NCBI GenBank assembly: GCA_019322535.1
Contig: JAHWIM010000069.1
Location: forward strand, 1 to 15,584
Length of the DNA stretch: 15,584 bases
Origin: Candidatus Woesearchaeota archaeon
GTDB taxonomy: Archaea; Nanobdellota; Nanobdellia; Woesearchaeales; WJKL01
Direction: 5' to 3'
The position numbers and the translations under genes are program-made. The notes under the pieces were generated by a model that was not told the origin of the DNA, made no database searches, and saw only the letters and a list, made by a program, of their open reading frames with translations. How positions within the stretch are numbered: position 1 is the stretch's first letter; the number at the start of each line of letters is the position of its first letter. This document shows positions 12,769 to 15,584 of this stretch, piece after piece.

Positions 12769-14037
12769 TTATTTCTTTGCTTCGATTTTCTTTAATCCAT
12801 TCATATAAGGTTGTAGAACTTCTGGAATTTTTACAGAACCGTCTTTTTGTTGATTACATTCTAATATTGAAATCATTAATCTTGGTAGAGCTAGACCAGA
12901 ACCATTTAGAGTATGGACAAATTTATTTCCTTCTTGGGTTCTGAATCTTGTATTCATTCTTCTTGCTTGGAAATCTGTGCAGTTTGAGCATGAAGAAACT
13001 TCTAGATATTTACCTTGATAAGGAGACCAACATTCTAAGTCATAGGTTTTAGCTGATGCAAAACCCATATCTCCTGTGCAGAGAATGCTTGTTTTGTAAG
13101 GTATTTTTAACATTTCAAGCAGTTTTTCTGCTCTTTGTCTCATATCTTCAAGTTCTTTCCAGCTATGCTCTGGATGGCAGATTTTAACCATTTCAACTTT
13201 GTCAAATTGATGAAGTCTGAAGATACCTCTTGTTTCTGTTCCATGCCTGCCTGCTTCTGTTCTAAAACAAGGAGTGTAAGCACAATAGTATTTTGGCAGT
13301 TCTTCTACATTTAGAATCTCATCTTGATGCAGGTTTGTTAAAGAAACTTCTGCTGTTGGGATTAAATAAAGGCCTTCGTTTGTTTTATAGAGGTCTTGTT
13401 CGAACTTTGGTAAATTACCAGTTCCTAACATTGTTTTTGCATTTACTAGAATTGGAGGAACTATTTCTGTATAACCATCTTTGTTGTGGTAATCTAAAAA
13501 GAAATTGATTAATGCTCTTTCTAATTGAGCACCCATACCTTTAAAGACATAAAAGCCTGCTCCTGCTAATTTTATTGAACGCGGGATATCAAGTATGTCT
13601 AAATTTTTTCCAATTTCCCAATGTGGTTTAACTTCAAAATCAAATTTTGGCAGTTTTCCTGATTTTTTAATTTCTTTATTGTCTTTTTCATCTACTCCAA
13701 CTGGAACAGATTTATCAGGGATATTTGGAATTGTTAAAACAACTGAAAGAATTTTTTCTCTTGTTTTTTTAAGCTGATCTTCTAATTTAGTTAGTTTAGA
13801 TGGCAATACTTTAGCTTCTTTTATTTTTGCTGCAGCTGATTTTCCTGCTTTTTTTAACTTATTTATTTCTTGGTTTATTATATTTCTTTGATGTTTTAGT
13901 TTTTCTGCTTTTTGTAAGGATTCTCTGTAAGACTTATCTAGTTTTAGAATAGCGTTTATATCTATTTGAGTGCCTCTATCTTTACAAGCTTTTTTTATAA
14001 TATTTGGAGTTTCTCGAATGAATTTTAGGTCTAACAT
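12769..14037 (-). CDS. serS: Seryl-tRNA synthetase
   Basis: It charges tRNA-Ser (and tRNA-Sec where present) with serine. The 422 residues have the standard-type SerRS layout, not the rare methanogen type. An N-terminal coiled-coil arm (about 30-100) binds the tRNA. TAEVSLTNLH (228-237) is the serine-site loop. Class II motif 2 is FRTEAGRHGTETRGIFRLHQF (258-278), and motif 3 is NGSGLALPRLMISILE (378-393). VSSCSNCTDFQARR (347-360) is also typical. A TATA-like AATTATTTATACT (14058-14070, minus strand) is centred about 27 bases before the ATG, overlapping the end of the upstream gene, so serS can be read from its own leaderless start as well as from the upstream gene. Identification is very secure. 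Confidence 0.98.
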   Translation of the reverse strand: MLDLKFIRETPNIIKKACKDRGTQIDINAILKLDKSYRESLQKAEKLKHQRNIINQEINKLKKAGKSAAAKIKEAKVLPSKLTKLEDQLKKTREKILSVVLTIPNIPDKSVPVGVDEKDNKEIKKSGKLPKFDFEVKPHWEIGKNLDILDIPRSIKLAGAGFYVFKGMGAQLERALINFFLDYHNKDGYTEIVPPILVNAKTMLGTGNLPKFEQDLYKTNEGLYLIPTAEVSLTNLHQDEILNVEELPKYYCAYTPCFRTEAGRHGTETRGIFRLHQFDKVEMVKICHPEHSWKELEDMRQRAEKLLEMLKIPYKTSILCTGDMGFASAKTYDLECWSPYQGKYLEVSSCSNCTDFQARRMNTRFRTQEGNKFVHTLNGSGLALPRLMISILECNQQKDGSVKIPEVLQPYMNGLKKIEAKK

Positions 14038-14072
14038 AATTGATTTGTTTGAGAAAGAGTATAAATAATTTT

Positions 14073-15584
14073 CTATCTTTTTTTCTTTTTCTTTCCTTTA
14101 TATCCTTGAAGTTCTTCTATGTCAATGCTTAATCCAAGCTCTTTTTCAATCTGTTCAATATGGCTCCCGCCTTTTCCTATAATTCCAGGTATAGCATATT
14201 CTGGAACGAATACAACTGCTTTATTTGTAGAAATAACTTCAACATTAACTTCATCTGCATACATCTGGAAATATCTTTTGATTGGGTCTTCAAGAAGCTT
14301 TAAAACACCAGATTTTTTTCCTGTTTCTTGAACAGGTACAACAACTGTTTCTTCACCATAAGTATACAATTCAAATTCAGCTTTTCCTGTTTCAAAATTA
14401 TTAACAGTTACTACAGGTCTTGCTAAATCTGCTTCTGTCATTCCTGATGGGACTTTTACAACCATTTTTACTGAAAGAACTTTATTAATCTCACCATTTT
14501 TGATGAATAATACAGTATCAATTACTTGAGGTATTACTCCTAATTCAACTCTTCCAACAAACCTTTGTATAGCATCTATTGGATTTGTTCCATGGATTAC
14601 TCCAATCATTCCAACTCCTGCTAAACGCATGTCTGCAAATAGTTTAAAATCTGCAGTGTTTCTCATTTCATCAAAAATTGTATAATCTGGTCTTGATAAT
14701 AGTAAGATGTCATGGATTTCTTCTGGAGAACCATGGCTTATTGCATATTGTGTAATTGTTTCTGGGAGAATTAAATCTCTTGGTGCTTCAACTGTTTTTA
14801 CAATTTTTTCTTTTGAAGCATAATGTTCTGCTAATGCCTGAGCAAAAGTGGTTTTTCCATGGCCAGGAGCGCCAGCAATTAACATTCCTTCTGCTTGTTC
14901 TGCGATTCTATTCTTTAATTTATCTGAGAGTTTATAGTCATTTAGATTTAGTCTTTTTACAGGCCTTACTGCTGTTATTTCCCATCCATCTGAAAATGGG
15001 GGCTTAGTTGTTACTATTCTAAATTTACCTAATTGGATTATTGTAGAACCTTGTCTTTCAATTTCAATAAATCCGTCTGATCTAACTCTTGCTTCTTCTA
15101 TTATTTCTCTTGATATCTCTTTTATTTCATCTTGTGTTAATTCTTTTTCAGATAACATTACAAATTTCCAGTCTCCAGGAGCCCCTTTTTTAGCAACAGG
15201 TCTTGCCTTTTCTCTTAAATGGACAGACATTGTTATTTCATCAAAATAAGTTGCAAGCTTTAATTTTCTGATTCCTTCTTCTTTTGGTATAAATAAACAC
15301 TTCATCCCATGGGCTTTTGCAATTCTTGCTTGAACTTTGTCTGCAGTCATTAAAGTTGCATCTTCATCAAAAGCTAATTGTCTTATCAATGCATCAATTT
15401 CTCCTAAAGAAGCATATTTTATTTCTGATGCTCTAGGTCTCTGACCCATAAATTTTATTCTTCCTGCAGCAATTTTATTTAGTTTTTCTAATTCATCAAT
15501 TCCAATAAAACCAACTGCTTTTCCTTGATTTGCTTGATGCTCTAATTCTGCTAATACTGCTTCATGGATAATTATTTCACTAAC
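14073..15584 (-). CDS. PIN domain - PilT-like ATPase - KH domain protein (partial, N-terminus outside window)
   Basis: This is the archaeal PINc/VapC-ATPase type (COG1855), in which a possible RNase domain, a secretion-type ATPase and an RNA-binding KH domain are joined. The open frame runs unbroken from the window end, giving 503 residues. Residues 1-100 are the rear of the PIN domain (HEAVLAELE at 7-15, LAFDEDATLMTADKVQAR at 70-87 with conserved acids). The ATPase has Walker A GAPGHGKTT (238-246), Walker B YTIFDEMRN (301-309) and GVIHGT (328-333). The KH motif IIGKGG (468-473) sits near the end, followed by a basic GKKKKKR tail. An internal ATG at 15447 is not the real start. serS follows 35 bases downstream. 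The biological role is not established to my knowledge. Confidence 0.93.
   Translation of the reverse strand, partial: VSEIIIHEAVLAELEHQANQGKAVGFIGIDELEKLNKIAAGRIKFMGQRPRASEIKYASLGEIDALIRQLAFDEDATLMTADKVQARIAKAHGMKCLFIPKEEGIRKLKLATYFDEITMSVHLREKARPVAKKGAPGDWKFVMLSEKELTQDEIKEISREIIEEARVRSDGFIEIERQGSTIIQLGKFRIVTTKPPFSDGWEITAVRPVKRLNLNDYKLSDKLKNRIAEQAEGMLIAGAPGHGKTTFAQALAEHYASKEKIVKTVEAPRDLILPETITQYAISHGSPEEIHDILLLSRPDYTIFDEMRNTADFKLFADMRLAGVGMIGVIHGTNPIDAIQRFVGRVELGVIPQVIDTVLFIKNGEINKVLSVKMVVKVPSGMTEADLARPVVTVNNFETGKAEFELYTYGEETVVVPVQETGKKSGVLKLLEDPIKRYFQMYADEVNVEVISTNKAVVFVPEYAIPGIIGKGGSHIEQIEKELGLSIDIEELQGYKGKKKKKR

Noticed and set aside
1..15584. CRISPR array, toxin-antitoxin pair or phage/defence island
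   Set aside because: No regularly spaced direct repeats, Cas-like proteins, integrase or transposase were found. The PIN domain at the right end is part of a conserved three-domain housekeeping-type protein, not a VapC toxin.

Overview
The window is from an AT-rich archaeal chromosome, most likely a DPANN-type archaeon of the Woesearchaeota/Pacearchaeota kind. The information-processing genes are archaeal: a Cdc48-type double AAA ATPase, deoxyhypusine synthase, Orc1/Cdc6, archease with RtcB, and a PIN-ATPase-KH protein. Promoters look archaeal too, with T/A-rich TATA boxes about 25 bases before the likely transcript start. Strong GGTGAT-type ribosome binding sites occur only in front of some genes. 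Several small proteins match, from memory, families seen mainly in that lineage. No database search was possible, so the lineage call is an inference.

Layout. 1-1924 (-) is Cdc48, cut at its C-terminus by the window edge. 2003-2419 (-) is a conserved protein of unknown function, divergent from deoxyhypusine synthase at 2595 (+). A plus-strand run follows: an ECF S-component-like membrane protein, a DUF1893 protein and a TatD nuclease. A second run starts at a new promoter near 5330: an acidic small protein, two small membrane proteins (the first DUF2391-like) and archease. RtcB, the RNA ligase that archease activates, lies at 7203, separated from archease only by a convergent small membrane-protein gene. 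A DapA-family aldolase ends 3 bases from a minus-strand metallophosphoesterase. A Sua5/YrdC enzyme for t6A tRNA modification comes next.

The stretch 10744-11139 is the least ordinary part. It holds a GC-rich REP-like hairpin, an unlisted 42-codon ORF on the minus strand with its own TATA box and Shine-Dalgarno site, and a TTATAA box that could serve both strands. Then come a 78-residue conserved small protein, Orc1/Cdc6 (-), a previously uncalled 55-residue Cys/His-rich probable zinc protein starting at TTG (12601-12768, +), seryl-tRNA synthetase (-), and a PIN-ATPase-KH protein (-) cut at its N-terminus by the window end.

Functional themes are RNA repair and tRNA splicing (archease, RtcB), translation (deoxyhypusine synthase, Sua5, SerRS), replication initiation (Orc1/Cdc6) and protein unfolding (Cdc48). 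Genes are packed tightly. Four convergent pairs are separated by 0 to 6 bases. I saw no CRISPR array, tRNA, rRNA, transposase gene or coherent defence system. The best candidates for something undescribed are the small genes and the 10.8-11.1 kb intergenic region.
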